A DNA stretch of 64,000 bases from Coturnix japonica. Lineage: Eukaryota > Chordata > Aves > Galliformes > Phasianidae. The position numbers and the translations under genes are program-made. The notes below the pieces were generated by a model. That model ran no database searches. It was given only the letters and a program-made list of their open reading frames with translations, and had not been told where the DNA came from. Within the stretch, counting starts at the first letter, position 1, and every line of letters begins with the position of its first letter. The stretch is from positions 9,082,094-9,146,093 of the forward strand of contig NC_029527.1 in the NCBI RefSeq assembly GCF_001577835.2, given 5' to 3'. Shown here one piece after another: positions 25,950 to 35,453 of the stretch.

Positions 25950-26740
25950 CAGCACCTTCTGTGTGACAGGACCGTGGCAGCAGCCAGAGGCTCTGCAGCC
26001 GAGCCTGCTCCAGTGCAAAGGGCAGCTGGATGGAGTGTCCCTGCCCTGCCCCTGAGCTGGTCTCACAGCACAGCCGGCACTGAGGTGCTGCCCTGTGCTC
26101 AGCGGGGTGCAGGCTGAGCTCTGATTGTGCCGAGGGGCCCCAGGTGTGTAGCAACAGCCGTGGCACGTGCTGGGTGCCCGGCGGGCCTGGCAGCTCACAG
26201 CACTGCCTGGCTGGGGCAAGGCCTGTAGCTGCAGCGGTGCGTGACATTGAGACGTGTTGCCCTTGGCTGAGCGAGGCTCGGGCTGCTCGGGAGTGTTTGG
26301 GTTTGAGAGGTGACTTCAGAGCCCTGTGACTTCCTTTTCCGTCTCCGCTGCCGTCCTGCCGGCAGTGCCCTTGTGTGTGTCAGGAAGGATGCTCAGTGGG
26401 AACGGTCGGGGCCCCGTCAGCGCTGGGAGGCTGGAGCGGGGCAGTGCAGCCCCTGGAGTCCCCCCACCTCCCCCCATCCCTGTCCTCGTCGTACAGCTGT
26501 GCTGCCCGGCCCTTATTCCTGCACACGGGTCCCAGCCCGGTGCTCCCCGCCGTCGGGACGTTCCTGCCCTGGAACAGTCGCCTCATTGTCTGCGGTCTGG
26601 GGCCCCCACGCGCCCACGGCGCTGCCCTCGTGGGGCTGAGTCAGCGCCCGGCGCCTGCGGGGTGACCTCTGCTCCGCCTGGCGCTGCCGCCCCGGGCTCG
26701 AGGCCACGCACCGCTCCCTGCACCTGCCTCAACCGCAGGT
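25950..26740. other. Intergenic stretch, no gene seen
   Basis: GC-rich sequence between the USP19 poly(A) site and a CpG island that becomes dense after about 26500. Open frames here are long only because stops are rare in GC-rich DNA. I recognise no protein, RNA or transposon. Confidence 0.5.
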
Positions 26741-26800
26741 GACGGTTCCGTCCCGTGCTGCCGCTCCCGCCCCGCGGACCCGGACCGAACGCAGCGGCCC

Positions 26801-27240
26801 ATGGCGGCGGTGCGGGACGGGACGGCGCGTAGCGGCGATGCTGAGCGTGCCGCAGCCCGGCTGCAGCGCTCGGGCAGGTCGGGGCCGTGTGCGGGGCCGC
26901 TCCGGGCTCGTTGCGTTCCAGCCGGGGCCTTTGCCGGGAGCGGAGTGGGAGTAGAGCGGTATGCAGCGTCGTGCACTGTCTCACGGCCGCCTTCTGCTTG
27001 CAGGGACTGACTGCGGTGCCGTTCGGATCCGGCCTGGCCCCCGAAGGAGCCCCGCCGCTGGCTGCGGAAGGTCTCCCCGAGCGCTTCTCCAGCCCCGCCG
27101 AGCGCCCGGCGCCGTCCTACAGCAGCATGGAAGAAGTCGATTAGAGCAGCGCGGGCACCCGCCATGGGGCTGCGGGCCGGGCTGGGCACCGGGACGGGTG
27201 GGGGGCGGGCACGGGTCGGGGTTTGTCCTGCTCTCATTAA
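26801..27240 (+). other. Possible small CpG-promoter transcription unit, unknown product
   Basis: Inside the CpG island an ATG at 26801 begins a short frame (MAAVRDGTARSGD...) that meets a possible donor at 26878 (GTCGGG, weak). A good acceptor (CTTCTGCTTGCAG) ends at 27003, and ATTAAA follows at 27235-27240. The exon after the acceptor is open in one frame to a stop at 27142-27144, ending SYSSMEEVD, which looks protein-like. Simple joining of the two puts the first frame onto an early stop, so I cannot build a consistent coding model. An upstream exon may be missing, or it may be non-coding. I do not recognise the product. Confidence 0.25.
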
Positions 27241-27317
27241 ACTTGCTGAACTCCGCTCGTCTCTGCTGCCTGCTGCCCGCCCCGGGCTGCGACCCGGGTA
27301 CTGCGTGTCCACCGCGC

Positions 27318-27424
27318 TGCCTACAGCCCCAGTGTCCCCTACAGCCCCCGGTGTCCCCTACAGCCCCGGTGTTCCCTACAGCCCCAGTGTCCCCTACAGC
27401 CCCCTGTGTTCCCTACAGCCCCCG
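27318..27424 (+). repeat. Minisatellite, about 18-20 base unit
   Basis: Five to six tandem copies of a CCCTACAGCCCCNGTGTC-like unit follow one another, with changes of one or two bases and small length differences. The copies are similar enough that length variation between individuals is likely. Confidence 0.85.
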
Positions 27425-27625
27425 TTGCCATGCAGCATCATCCCGGCGCTGTCACCCGCCGTGCCGGTGCATCGTGGCGCTGCTGTCGGGGAACACCCGA
27501 TGTGCCCTCGTGCCCCGTGTCCCCGCGTGCACCCAGGTGTCTCCCGCTGTGCCCTACGGCCCCGAGCACCGCGGTGGATGTGGCGCCCGGGGACGTTGCT
27601 CGGTAGGCGCGGTGGGGGTGGGCTG

Positions 27626-27698
27626 AAGGTTGAACTGCAATCGCAATCAGATTAGGTGATCTCAGAGGTCTTTTCCTCCTTCAATTTCGTATCGATTT
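27626..27698 (+). mobile_element. Degraded CR1 LINE 3' end
   Basis: The segment keeps the order of the CR1 3' end (GGTTGAACT..., AGATTAGGTGATCTCAGAGG, then TCTTTTCCTCCTTCAATTTCGTATCGATT) but with many changes and no clean octamer tail. It is older than the copy at 7590-7784. Confidence 0.6.
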
Positions 27699-27769
27699 AC
27701 GTCCCCCGGGGCGCCCTGCCGCCCCAAGCGCCCCGCGTTCACCCCGTGTTCGCCCCGTCACCCGCTGCG

Positions 27770-28113
27770 TCCCGTTGCCCGGTGCCCGCGTCCCGGTGCC
27801 GGTGGGGCGGACTGCAAGTCCCGGCAAGCCGCGGGCGGGCGGCGCGGCCAATGGCTCTCGAGGGGCGGCGCGGCCCGGCTCTGCCTCCGCCGCCGCCCGG
27901 TGCCGCGGCGCAGAGAGCCCCGGAGCGGCCGCGCGGCGCCGGCCCCGCAGCCCGGCTCTGAGCCGCCCGCCCGGCCCGGCCCGCCCCGCCGCGCCCCGCC
28001 GCCCTCAATGAGGTTCTTCCGACTCACCTTCAAGTGCTTCGTGGATTGCTTCTGAGCTCCCCCCGGGCACGGAGCCGCCCCCGAGCCGCCCCCGGTCCCC
28101 GGCCCCCCGCGCC
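27770..28113 (+). promoter_or_regulatory. SLC6A8: SLC6A8 CpG-island promoter and 5' leader
   Basis: Very CpG-dense, TATA-less sequence with a CCAAT box in CGGCCAATGG near 27848-27853. It leads to the first coding ATG at 28114, which sits in a good context (GCGCCATGC). The transcription start cannot be fixed from sequence. Confidence 0.5.
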
Positions 28114-31100
28114 ATGCCCCCCGTCCCCGCCGACACGGCCGCCCCGCAGCCTCCCGCCGCCCCGAGCCGCGACGCCGCCGCCCCGACGGGCTCCGGTAAG
28201 AGCGGGGCTGAACCGGGCCGGGGAGGGATGCGGTGCGCGTTGGGGGGGGTGGTTGGGGGGGGGCCTGCACGGCCGACGCGCGACCGCGGCGCGCCCCTCC
28301 GGTCCCGCGCGGGGTGAGTCACCGCTCGCATTGTGACGTCACGCGGCGGGCTGACATCTGACGTCACGCCCCCACGCGCGGAGCGAGGGGCGCGGGGGGG
28401 GATCGCGCGGGACATGGGGACCCCCCCCCCCCGCGTCCCCCTTCCTCCCCACCCGTGAGCGCTGGTGACGCGGCGCTGCCCCCCCACCCCCCCAGTTCCC
28501 GTCCGTGTCCCGGCAGAGGGCACCGAGCCCCCCGCGGCGGGAGAGGAGCGGACGGTGACGGCGCCGCTGGTGGGAGCCCCCGGCCCCCCCAGAACGGCCG
28601 CCCCGGAGCGGGAGACATGGACCCGGCAGATGGACTTCATCATGTCCTGCGTGGGCTACGCCGTGGGGCTGGGCAACGTCTGGCGCTTCCCCTACCTGTG
28701 CTACCGCAATGGAGGAGGTGAGCCCCGGCGCGGGGTGTGTGTGTGTGTGGGGGGGGGTGGTGGGGGTCCGCCACCTGCCCGCCCTGACCTACATCGGCGC
28801 GCGGCGAGGGGGAGTGCGCCGAGTGACGCTCGCCATTCGCTGCGCCCGGCGGGCGGCGCGGGGGGGACCGGCGAGGGGGGGACGGCACGGCTGAGCCGTA
28901 CCCTGAACGGCCGCGTCCCCCCCCCCAGGCGTCTTCCTCATCCCCTATCTGCTCATCGTCTTCGTGGGCGGCATCCCCGTCTTCTTCCTGGAGGTGGCCC
29001 TGGGGCAGTTCATGAAGCAGGGGGGCATCGCGGCGTGGAATATCGCTCCGCTCTTTAAAGGTATTCGCCGTCCTCCCCCCTGCTCCGTGCCCTGCGCGGG
29101 GCCCCCGCAGCTCCCTGTCCACGCCCCGTGTCCCGCAGCCAAGGATGGCAGCTCCCTGCCCTGCCCTGCAGCTCCCCGTTACCGTCCCCGAGAGCCACGA
29201 GTCCCCACTGTGCCCATGGCTGATCCCACGCCATCCCTTTGCCCATCATCCCACACCTGCACATCCCGTCCCCGCCATCGTGGCACATCCTCTCCCCCTG
29301 GATCACTGTGGGCACACAGAGCCCCGTGCCAACCCCACCGCCACGTTCCAGGTCTGGGCTTGGCCTCCATGGTGATCGTCTTCTTCTGTAACTCCTACTA
29401 CATCATGATCCTGGTGTGGGGGCTCTTCTACCTGGTGCACTCGCTGACCGACAAGCTGCCCTGGGCCACCTGCGGCCACGCGTGGAACACGGAGCGCTGC
29501 GCAGAGTTCTTCCACCTGGAGCTGTGCCGTAACGCCAGCGCCAACGCCAGCGCCGCCGCCACCGCCCTCAACGTCAGCTGCTCCGACATGCGCTCACCCG
29601 TCATCGAGTTCTGGGAGTGAGTGTGGGGACGGCGCGGGGCGGAGGGGACGGGGATGTGTTGGTGCTCAGTGCCACCCCGCCATGCAGGAACAAAGTGCTG
29701 CGGCTGTCGGGGGACCTGAGCGAGCCGGGGGAGATGAACTGGCAGATGATCCTGTGCCTGGTCTCCACCTGGATCATCGTCTACTTCTGCATCTGGAAAG
29801 GTGTCAAGTCAACCGGGAAGGTAACGCGGTCCCACGGCTGTACGGGAGGTGCCACCAGTGCTTGGGGACGTCCAAACCCCAGCCCTGATGGGGACACAAG
29901 TGGCACGGGGCGTCCTGCCCCATAGCACCTCCTGCCCCACGGGGCTCTGACCAGCTCCCTGTCCACAGATCGTCTACTTCACGGCGCTGTTCCCCTACGT
30001 GGTCCTCATCCTGCTGCTGGTGCACGGCGTGACGCTGCCCGGTGCACTGGGTGGCATCGTTTACTACCTGAAACCCGACTGGTCCAAGCTGGCTGAGGCG
30101 CAGGTGAGGGCGGGGGGGGCAGCGAGGCCATGGAGAGGGACAAGGGACACGCAGTGCCCCTAAACCCCAGCGCCGTCCCCATGCCCCAGGTCTGGATCGA
30201 CGCTGGCACTCAGATCTTCTTCTCTTACGCCATCGGGTTGGGCGCGCTGACGGCACTGGGCAGCTACAACCGCTTCCACAACAACTGCTACAGGTAGGGC
30301 TGCGCCGCCGGGACCCCGCAGAGCCCCACAGAGCTCCTGCACAGCCCATAACCCACTGTGCCCACAGGGACGCCTACATCCTGGCCGTCATCAACAGCTC
30401 CACCAGCTTCTTCTCTGGCTTCGTCGTGTTCTCCGTGCTGGGCTTCATGGCCTCAGAGCAGGGCGTGGATATCTCCAAAGTGGCCGAATCGGGTGAGTGG
30501 TGCGTGCTGCGGGCCCTGTGTATCCTACAGCGGGTGGCACCGCTCACCCTACTGTCCTGCAGGTCCCGGGTTGGCCTTCATCGCCTACCCCAAAGCCGTC
30601 ACACTGATGCCCCTGTCCCCGCTGTGGGCCACGCTCTTCTTCTTCATGCTCCTGGTGCTGGGGCTGGACAGCCAGGTACGGCAGTGGGGACGGGGACGGG
30701 GCTGGGACCCTGTGCCCCTGCTGACCCCTCTGTGTGCCGCAGTTTGTCGGTGTGGAGGGTTTCATCACTGGCATCCTGGACCTGTTCCCCCAGCCGGGGG
30801 CCGGCTCACTGCGCCGTGAGCTCACGGCCGCGCTCTGCTGCATCGTCTGCTGCCTCATCGACCTCTCCATGGTGACACAGGTGGGGACGCGCACGGACAT
30901 GGGCCAGGGCCGGGCTGTGCCTTCCCGTGGCATGGGGCTGGAGCTTCCATGGCTGTGTGGGGTGTCTGTGCCATCTGGGGTGGCTGTGCCATTGGAGTGC
31001 TCTTGGACTGGGGGTGTCTGTGCCGTTTGGGGTGTTGTGTGTGCCATTGGGGTGCCCATGGCGTTGGGCTGTCTGTGCCATTTAGAGGATCCATGACATA

Positions 31101-32525
31101 TGGGGGGTCTGTGCCATTTGGGAAGGTTGTGCTACTGAATGTGCCCATAGCACTGGGGGGTCCCTGTCCCATTTGGGGTCCCCGTCCCATTTGGGGTCCC
31201 TGTCCCATTTGGGTGCCCATGGAGCAGCCCGGTGAACGCAGTGCTGTCCCGCAGGGCGGCATGTACGTGTTCCAGCTGTTCGACAACTACTCAGCCAGCG
31301 GGATCACGCTGCTGTGGCAGGCGTTCTGGGAGTGCGTGGTCATCGCCTGGGTGTACGGTGAGGCTGTGGGGATGGGGAGGGGTGCAGGGATGGACACCCG
31401 TGGGACCCCGCTGACGTCCCCGTCCCCGCAGGCGCTGACCGCTTCATGGACGACGTGGCCCGCATGATCGGCTACCGGCCGCTGCCCTTCATGAAGTGGT
31501 GCTGGGCCGTGGTGACGCCGCTGGTCTGCGTGGTGAGCGGGGACGCGGTCGCGCGTGGGTCGGGGGGCGCTCGGGCGCCCTCGCGTGGCCGTGTGCGCGC
31601 TGCCCCGGCCGGAGCTCCGCGGGCTCCGGGCTCCCCCCGGCGGCGGCTGCGGGCACGGCGGTGGGTGGGGGGTGGGACACTCGTGCGGGGGGACGCGCGT
31701 GGGGACGGCCGTGGGAGCTCGCTGCCGCTCCGCGCAGGGCATCTTCTTGTTCCACGTGGTGAACTACAAACCGCTGACGTACAACAAGACCTACGTGTAC
31801 CCGTGGTGGGGCGACGCCATCGGCTGGGTCCTGGCTCTCTCCTCCATGCTCTGCATCCCCTGCACTGTCATCTACAAGCTCCTGCGCTGCAAAGGCTCCT
31901 TGCGCGAGGTGAGGCAGCACCGGGCCACCCTGGTCCCTGTCCCCGTCCGCACCTGAATCCATTCCCTGTTCCTTCTGGCATTTCCATCCCATCACCTCAC
32001 GTTGGTGGCTCAGTCCCATCCTGAGCTGAATCCCATCCTGATCCCTGATGCCTTCTCCCCATCTCATCACTGTCCCCATCGCTGTCTCGCTCAAAGCCAA
32101 CCTCATCCAAATCTCATCCCCGCTTCTATGATTGTCTCTGTTCAAATCCCATCCTTGTCCCCATCCCTGTCTCTCTCTCAGTGCCATCTCAGTCCCCATC
32201 CTCACCCTGCCACTGCTGCCCTACCCCCTCTCTCAGTCCCATTTCAATCCCTTCCTCCCAGTCCAAATCCTATCCCTGCCTTATGCCCATCAAAACGCCA
32301 TCTCTGTCCCCGTCCCCCCTAATCCAAACCCCATCCCCACCCACATGCTCTGTTCTGTGCCACGTCCCCAATGCTGACCCCATGTCCCTGCAGCGCTGGC
32401 AGCTGCTGACCACGCCAATCTGGGGCCACCACCACCTGGAGTACCTGACGCCCGAGGCCGAAGCCAAGCTGCTGGCCCCAGAGCCCCCCAAGGAGAAGAC
32501 AACGCTCTTCGAGACTGTGATCTGA
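28114..32525 (+). CDS. SLC6A8: Sodium- and chloride-dependent creatine transporter
   Basis: Plasma-membrane symporter carrying creatine with Na+ and Cl-. Fourteen coding exons: 28114-28195, 28496-28717, 28929-29060, 29352-29616, 29688-29820, 29969-30103, 30190-30293, 30368-30492, 30563-30675, 30743-30880, 31255-31357, 31432-31532, 31738-31908, 32394-32525, giving 651 residues (human 635). SLC6 hallmarks: [19 protein letters not shown] in TM1, [19 protein letters not shown] in TM6, [12 protein letters not shown] in TM8. Cys158 in FFCNSYYIM matches Cys144 of human SLC6A8, where GABA and taurine transporters have Leu; with WKGVKSTGK and GADRFMDD this favours SLC6A8 over SLC6A6. The second extracellular loop is enlarged and carries several Asn-X-Ser sites. 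The N-terminus is Pro/Ala-rich. Exon 2 has a second in-frame acceptor 21 bases downstream (start 28517). Human SLC6A8 is on the X, so its place here is notable. Confidence 0.95.
28315..28366. promoter_or_regulatory. SLC6A8: AP-1 site and two perfect CRE sites in SLC6A8 intron 1
   Basis: TGAGTCA at 28315-28321, then two perfect CRE palindromes TGACGTCA at 28334-28341 and 28359-28366, 25 bases apart. They lie in the CpG island just downstream of the first coding exon. CREs this close to a start site are commonly bound by CREB/ATF factors. Binding here is inferred from sequence only. Confidence 0.6.
30940..31215 (+). repeat. Minisatellite in SLC6A8 intron 10
   Basis: Most of the intron 30881-31254 is a degenerate tandem array with a unit of about 20 bases around TGTGCCATTTGGGGT. 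The last copies (about 31155-31212, CCCATTTGGGGTCCCTGT) are nearly identical and so recently amplified; the earlier ones have diverged. Confidence 0.75.
31940..32340 (+). repeat. C/T-rich degenerate repeat in the last SLC6A8 intron
   Basis: The intron 31909-32393 is a run of imperfect ATCCCATCC, TGTCCCCAT and CAATCCC words on this strand, similar in texture to the LAMB2 intron repeat. No other signal is visible. Confidence 0.55.
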
Positions 32526-32895
32526 GCGTGGGGAGGGTCGCGCTGCTCCCGCCCGCCATAGCAATAATGCCAGCACCACCTCCCACCCATGCAGCCCCGC
32601 GCCTGGGCCCCCCCCGCCGCACTGTCCCAGCCTCTATGCAGGGAGTAGGGGGTGGTGGGAACCGCTCGGGGACACGGGGACGGGGCGGCCACGGGGGTCC
32701 CCAGCGCCGGGAGGGGGGTGTAAGACATGGGGTGTGGGTGGTGGGAGGGGGTAAGTGAGTAGGACAGCTCCTCCCTGGCCTCCGTCCCTATGCCCCACTG
32801 CCCCCCAGCCCGGCCGCCCCGGCCGGTGGCACTTCGCTCACTAACCGCTTCTGTAGCGTTTGTCTGGTGTAACCCCAACCGCCCCGACATCTGGC

Positions 32896-32901
32896 AATAA
32901 A
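32896..32901 (+). terminator. SLC6A8: SLC6A8 polyadenylation signal
   Basis: AATAAA about 370 bases past the stop codon (32523-32525). Confidence 0.8.
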
Positions 32902-32919
32902 CTGGGAGACCCTGGCACA

Positions 32920-33480
32920 CCCCGGCTTGGGATGGTGGCACCAGGTTGGGAGGAACTGGGTGTGGGGGTGGTGACACTGAGGGGCTGTGGAGAAGGGGCC
33001 ACCTCTCATTGCAGGAGGCAGCTGCTGCCCTGTGCCCACTTGGCTGTGGGAGGGCTGTGGGACTGAGAGTTGCACAAGCCTGTGTTTGATGTGGGGCTGG
33101 GGGTGTCAGCGGTGTATGCTGCCCCAGGAAGTCCATGGGCATCCTGCCCAGCAGTGAGGTCAGGGATGTCCCCATCATGAGAGACAGGGAGGGAACAGTG
33201 GCACCGCCTGCCCAGGCCGTCGCTGCATCATGCCTTGTCACACCACCACGCCATGTCATACGGCTCTGTTGTAACACCCTGTGCTGTGCCGTGGTGGGGG
33301 GCTATGCCATGCTGTGCTGTGCCAAGTGGCCATGCCATGCCAAGTGGCTGTGCTGTGCTGTGCCAGGGGCTGCACTGAGTCCCAGTGGGACCGGGGCACA
33401 GTGGGGTCTCATCCTGGGACACTGGCTGGTCCCACCGCTGCACCCTCTCACCCCACCACTGTGATCCAGCCTTTCCGGCC
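32920..33480. repeat. Intergenic stretch with a short GCTGTGCCATGC simple repeat
   Basis: Between the SLC6A8 poly(A) site and the next promoter I see no gene. A simple array of TGCCATGC, TGTGCTG and CCAAGTGGC words lies at about 33301-33366. Confidence 0.5.
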
Positions 33481-33499
33481 CCACCGCCATCTCACACCA

Positions 33500-33560
33500 T
33501 AATTAGTGCAGGCAGGGCGGAAGCTCCCCTACTAATTGCCGGTGACTCGTTAGTGCTGGA
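33500..33560. promoter_or_regulatory. AT-rich homeodomain-type site cluster upstream of the crystallin-aerolysin gene
   Basis: In otherwise GC-rich DNA, TAATTAGTGC (33500-33509), CTAATTG (33532-33538) and TTAGTGCTGG (33550-33559) lie within 60 bases. TAATTA/TAATTG are homeodomain core sites. The block ends about 120 bases before the TATA-like box, so it could be a promoter-proximal enhancer; this rests on motif spacing alone. Confidence 0.35.
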
Positions 33561-33683
33561 GCGCCATGTGCCTGGGGTGCGGCAGGACGATCCGGCAGGG
33601 CTGGTCTGCGGGCATCCCGCTGTGCTGTGCGGGTCCGTGGGGCCGTGGCGGGGCCCTCATGTCACAGCATGTCACAGCCCTGT

Positions 33684-33690
33684 GATAAAA
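33684..33690 (+). promoter_or_regulatory. TATA-like box of the crystallin-aerolysin gene
   Basis: GATAAAA about 120 bases before the ATG at 33806 is the only TATA-like element near a gene start in the window. It predicts a start near 33710-33720 and suggests tissue-specific rather than housekeeping expression, unlike the CpG promoters around it. A CACACAG acceptor-like site just before the ATG means a spliced leader cannot be excluded. Confidence 0.5.
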
Positions 33691-33805
33691 GCAGCGGCTG
33701 CGGGGCGGCGTTGGGGCACAGCAACACAGAGAGCAGAGGCAGCGGGACGGGGCAGGGAGGGCAGCCGGGGACAGGAGGTGCAGGGGCTGCGGGCCACACA
33801 GCACC

Positions 33806-34936
33806 ATGAACAAGATCACGGTGTATGAGCGCGCCGACTTCGAGGGGCTGAGCCGTGAGTTCACCTGCGATGTGCCCGACCTGCACGAGCTGGATTTTGG
33901 CGACTGCATCGCGTCGCTGAAGGTGGTGGGGCAGCCCTGGATCGCCTACACGCAGCCCAAGTACGAGGGCGAGCCGCACGTCTTCGAGGAGGGTGAGTAC
34001 GAGGCCGTGGAGCGGCCCAACAGCTTCTCGGCGCTGCGCCTGGTGCACCACGACCTGCTGGACCCACAGATCACCCTGTACGAGCGGCCCCACCTGCAGG
34101 GCGCCTGCAAGGTGGTCAGCGAGGAGACCAACCTGGCCTACGGGTACTTCAACGACCGCGTGGCCTCGCACGTGGTGCAGCGCGGGGTCTGGCTGCTGTA
34201 TCAGCACCCCAACCGCGGCGGCTGGCACTGCCTGGCCTGGCCCGGCGAGCGTGTGGACGACTATGGGGCACAGCTGAACTTCCAGGCCAGGCTGTCACAC
34301 CTGCGCCCGCTGCGGCCCGGCCGCCCCACGGTCACCGCACGGCTCCTGTGGGACCAGAAACGCATCGAGGAGGAGCGGGAGGTGCTGGTGGATGAGATCG
34401 TGGGGGTGAACGAGACCGAATCAGAGCAGGCGCTGGCGGCCGGCAGCACCCGGGAGTACAGCACCACGCTATGGCAGAGCTTCCGCTTCAGCAACGCCAC
34501 CAGCCTGCGGGCCGGGCTCTCCTTCACGCTGACCGTGGAGGCCGGCAACGTGTTCACGGTGCACAAGGGCCGCAGCGAGTCGAGCACCAGGAGGGAGCGC
34601 AGCGAGGTGGCCCTGCCCGCCAAGGTGCCGCCGCGCACACAGCTCACCGTCCACGTGCTGCGCAAGGAGGTGACGCTGTCGGTGCCCGTCGTGCTCACCA
34701 TCACACAGAACGAGGCGGTGCGCACCGAGATGGGCGAGTACCGCAGCGTGTCGGGCACCAACGTCTGCGCCAGGTTCAGCATGAGGCCGCTGCCTGCTGG
34801 TGGCACCGGGACGGAGGAGCAGACGGAGAATGTGGCGGGCACAGAGCGGGCACACAGCGTGCAGGTGGGGCAGGAGGCCATGGGGACGGAGCCAGGGGAC
34901 AGCTTGTGTGTGGAGCAGGTGCACACCGGGTGCTGA
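33806..34936 (+). CDS. Beta/gamma-crystallin and aerolysin-like fusion protein (EDSP/ep37-like)
   Basis: A complete 376-residue frame in one exon with an ATG in good context (GCACCATGA), a TATA-like box upstream and AATAAA downstream. Residues 2-170 form four Greek-key motifs, seen as repeated ITVYE, WIAY, ITLYE and WLLYQ strand starts, so two beta/gamma-crystallin domains. Residues about 175-330 are an aerolysin-like (ETX/MTX2 fold) region with long stretches of alternating Ser/Thr and hydrophobic residues. The last 45 residues are a low-complexity tail ending in Cys. The layout is that of newt EDSP/ep37 and the alpha subunit of toad beta-gamma-CAT, host proteins of epidermis and mucosa that act in membrane-pore formation and endolysosomal handling. 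No signal peptide is visible, as in that family. Calcium-site motifs are mostly degenerate (best is NDRVAS, 116-121). Function in this species is inferred. It is an intact host gene. Confidence 0.88.
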   Translation: MNKITVYERADFEGLSREFTCDVPDLHELDFGDCIASLKVVGQPWIAYTQPKYEGEPHVFEEGEYEAVERPNSFSALRLVHHDLLDPQITLYERPHLQGACKVVSEETNLAYGYFNDRVASHVVQRGVWLLYQHPNRGGWHCLAWPGERVDDYGAQLNFQARLSHLRPLRPGRPTVTARLLWDQKRIEEEREVLVDEIVGVNETESEQALAAGSTREYSTTLWQSFRFSNATSLRAGLSFTLTVEAGNVFTVHKGRSESSTRRERSEVALPAKVPPRTQLTVHVLRKEVTLSVPVVLTITQNEAVRTEMGEYRSVSGTNVCARFSMRPLPAGGTGTEEQTENVAGTERAHSVQVGQEAMGTEPGDSLCVEQVHTGC

Positions 34937-34953
34937 GAGCAGGTGGATGTGCC

Positions 34954-34959
34954 AATAAA
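34954..34959 (+). terminator. Crystallin-aerolysin gene polyadenylation signal
   Basis: AATAAA 17 bases past the stop codon (34934-34936), giving a very short 3' UTR. Confidence 0.8.
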
Positions 34960-35109
34960 GCCCTTTCTGAACTGCAGTGCTGGTGATGGTGGTGTGGGTG
35001 AGGGGGGGTATCCTGGGGGGCCACAGTCCCAGCAGCTGCGGCAGCTACAATGGGTGGGTGTGGGCACAGAGGTCAGCTCAGGGTGCAGGGTAAGGGAGGG
35101 GACGTGGGG

Positions 35110-35310
35110 AGGGACACGGGTGGCTGCGGGAACTTAAGGGGAGGTACAGGGGGGTGGGGCGGCCGTGGGGATACAATGAAGGGGAAATGGGTGGCTGTGA
35201 GGATATAAGAGGGTGCAAGGAAGAGAGATGCGGGGACACAATGGGGGGATACAAGGGCAGGGGTGGCCGTGGGGATACAATGGGGGGATGAATGGAGGAG
35301 ACGGGTGGCC
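35110..35310 (+). repeat. G-rich minisatellite upstream of QARS1
   Basis: A loose tandem array of GGGGTGGCCGTGGGGATACAA-like units, each about 40-60 bases, recurs with drift across this segment. It lies between the crystallin-aerolysin gene and the QARS1 CpG promoter; the flanking 34965-35110 shows nothing else. Confidence 0.65.
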
Positions 35311-35453
35311 GTGTGAGGCACAAGGCGGACACCCGGGGCTGCACCACGGGTCCCACCGCCGACAAAAGAGACCCAGCCCGCTCCTCACGGCTCCGCCCCC
35401 CGCCCGCCCCCGGCCCCGCCCCGGCGCTGCCCCCCACGTGTCCGCCGCGGGCA

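Noticed and set aside
28114-32525. Taurine (SLC6A6) or GABA/betaine transporter instead of SLC6A8
   Set aside because: Cys158 in TM3, [17 protein letters not shown] and the C-terminal region follow SLC6A8; SLC6A6 has Leu at the TM3 position.
32270-33277. Minus-strand frame of 335 codons over the end of SLC6A8
   Set aside because: It covers the real last exon, its repeat intron and the 3' UTR; composition is repeat-driven and nothing is recognisable.
33806-34936. A plain lens crystallin, or a bacterial toxin gene acquired by transfer
   Set aside because: Two crystallin domains cover only the first 170 residues, so it is not a lens crystallin alone. The fusion is a known vertebrate architecture, so recent bacterial transfer is not needed.
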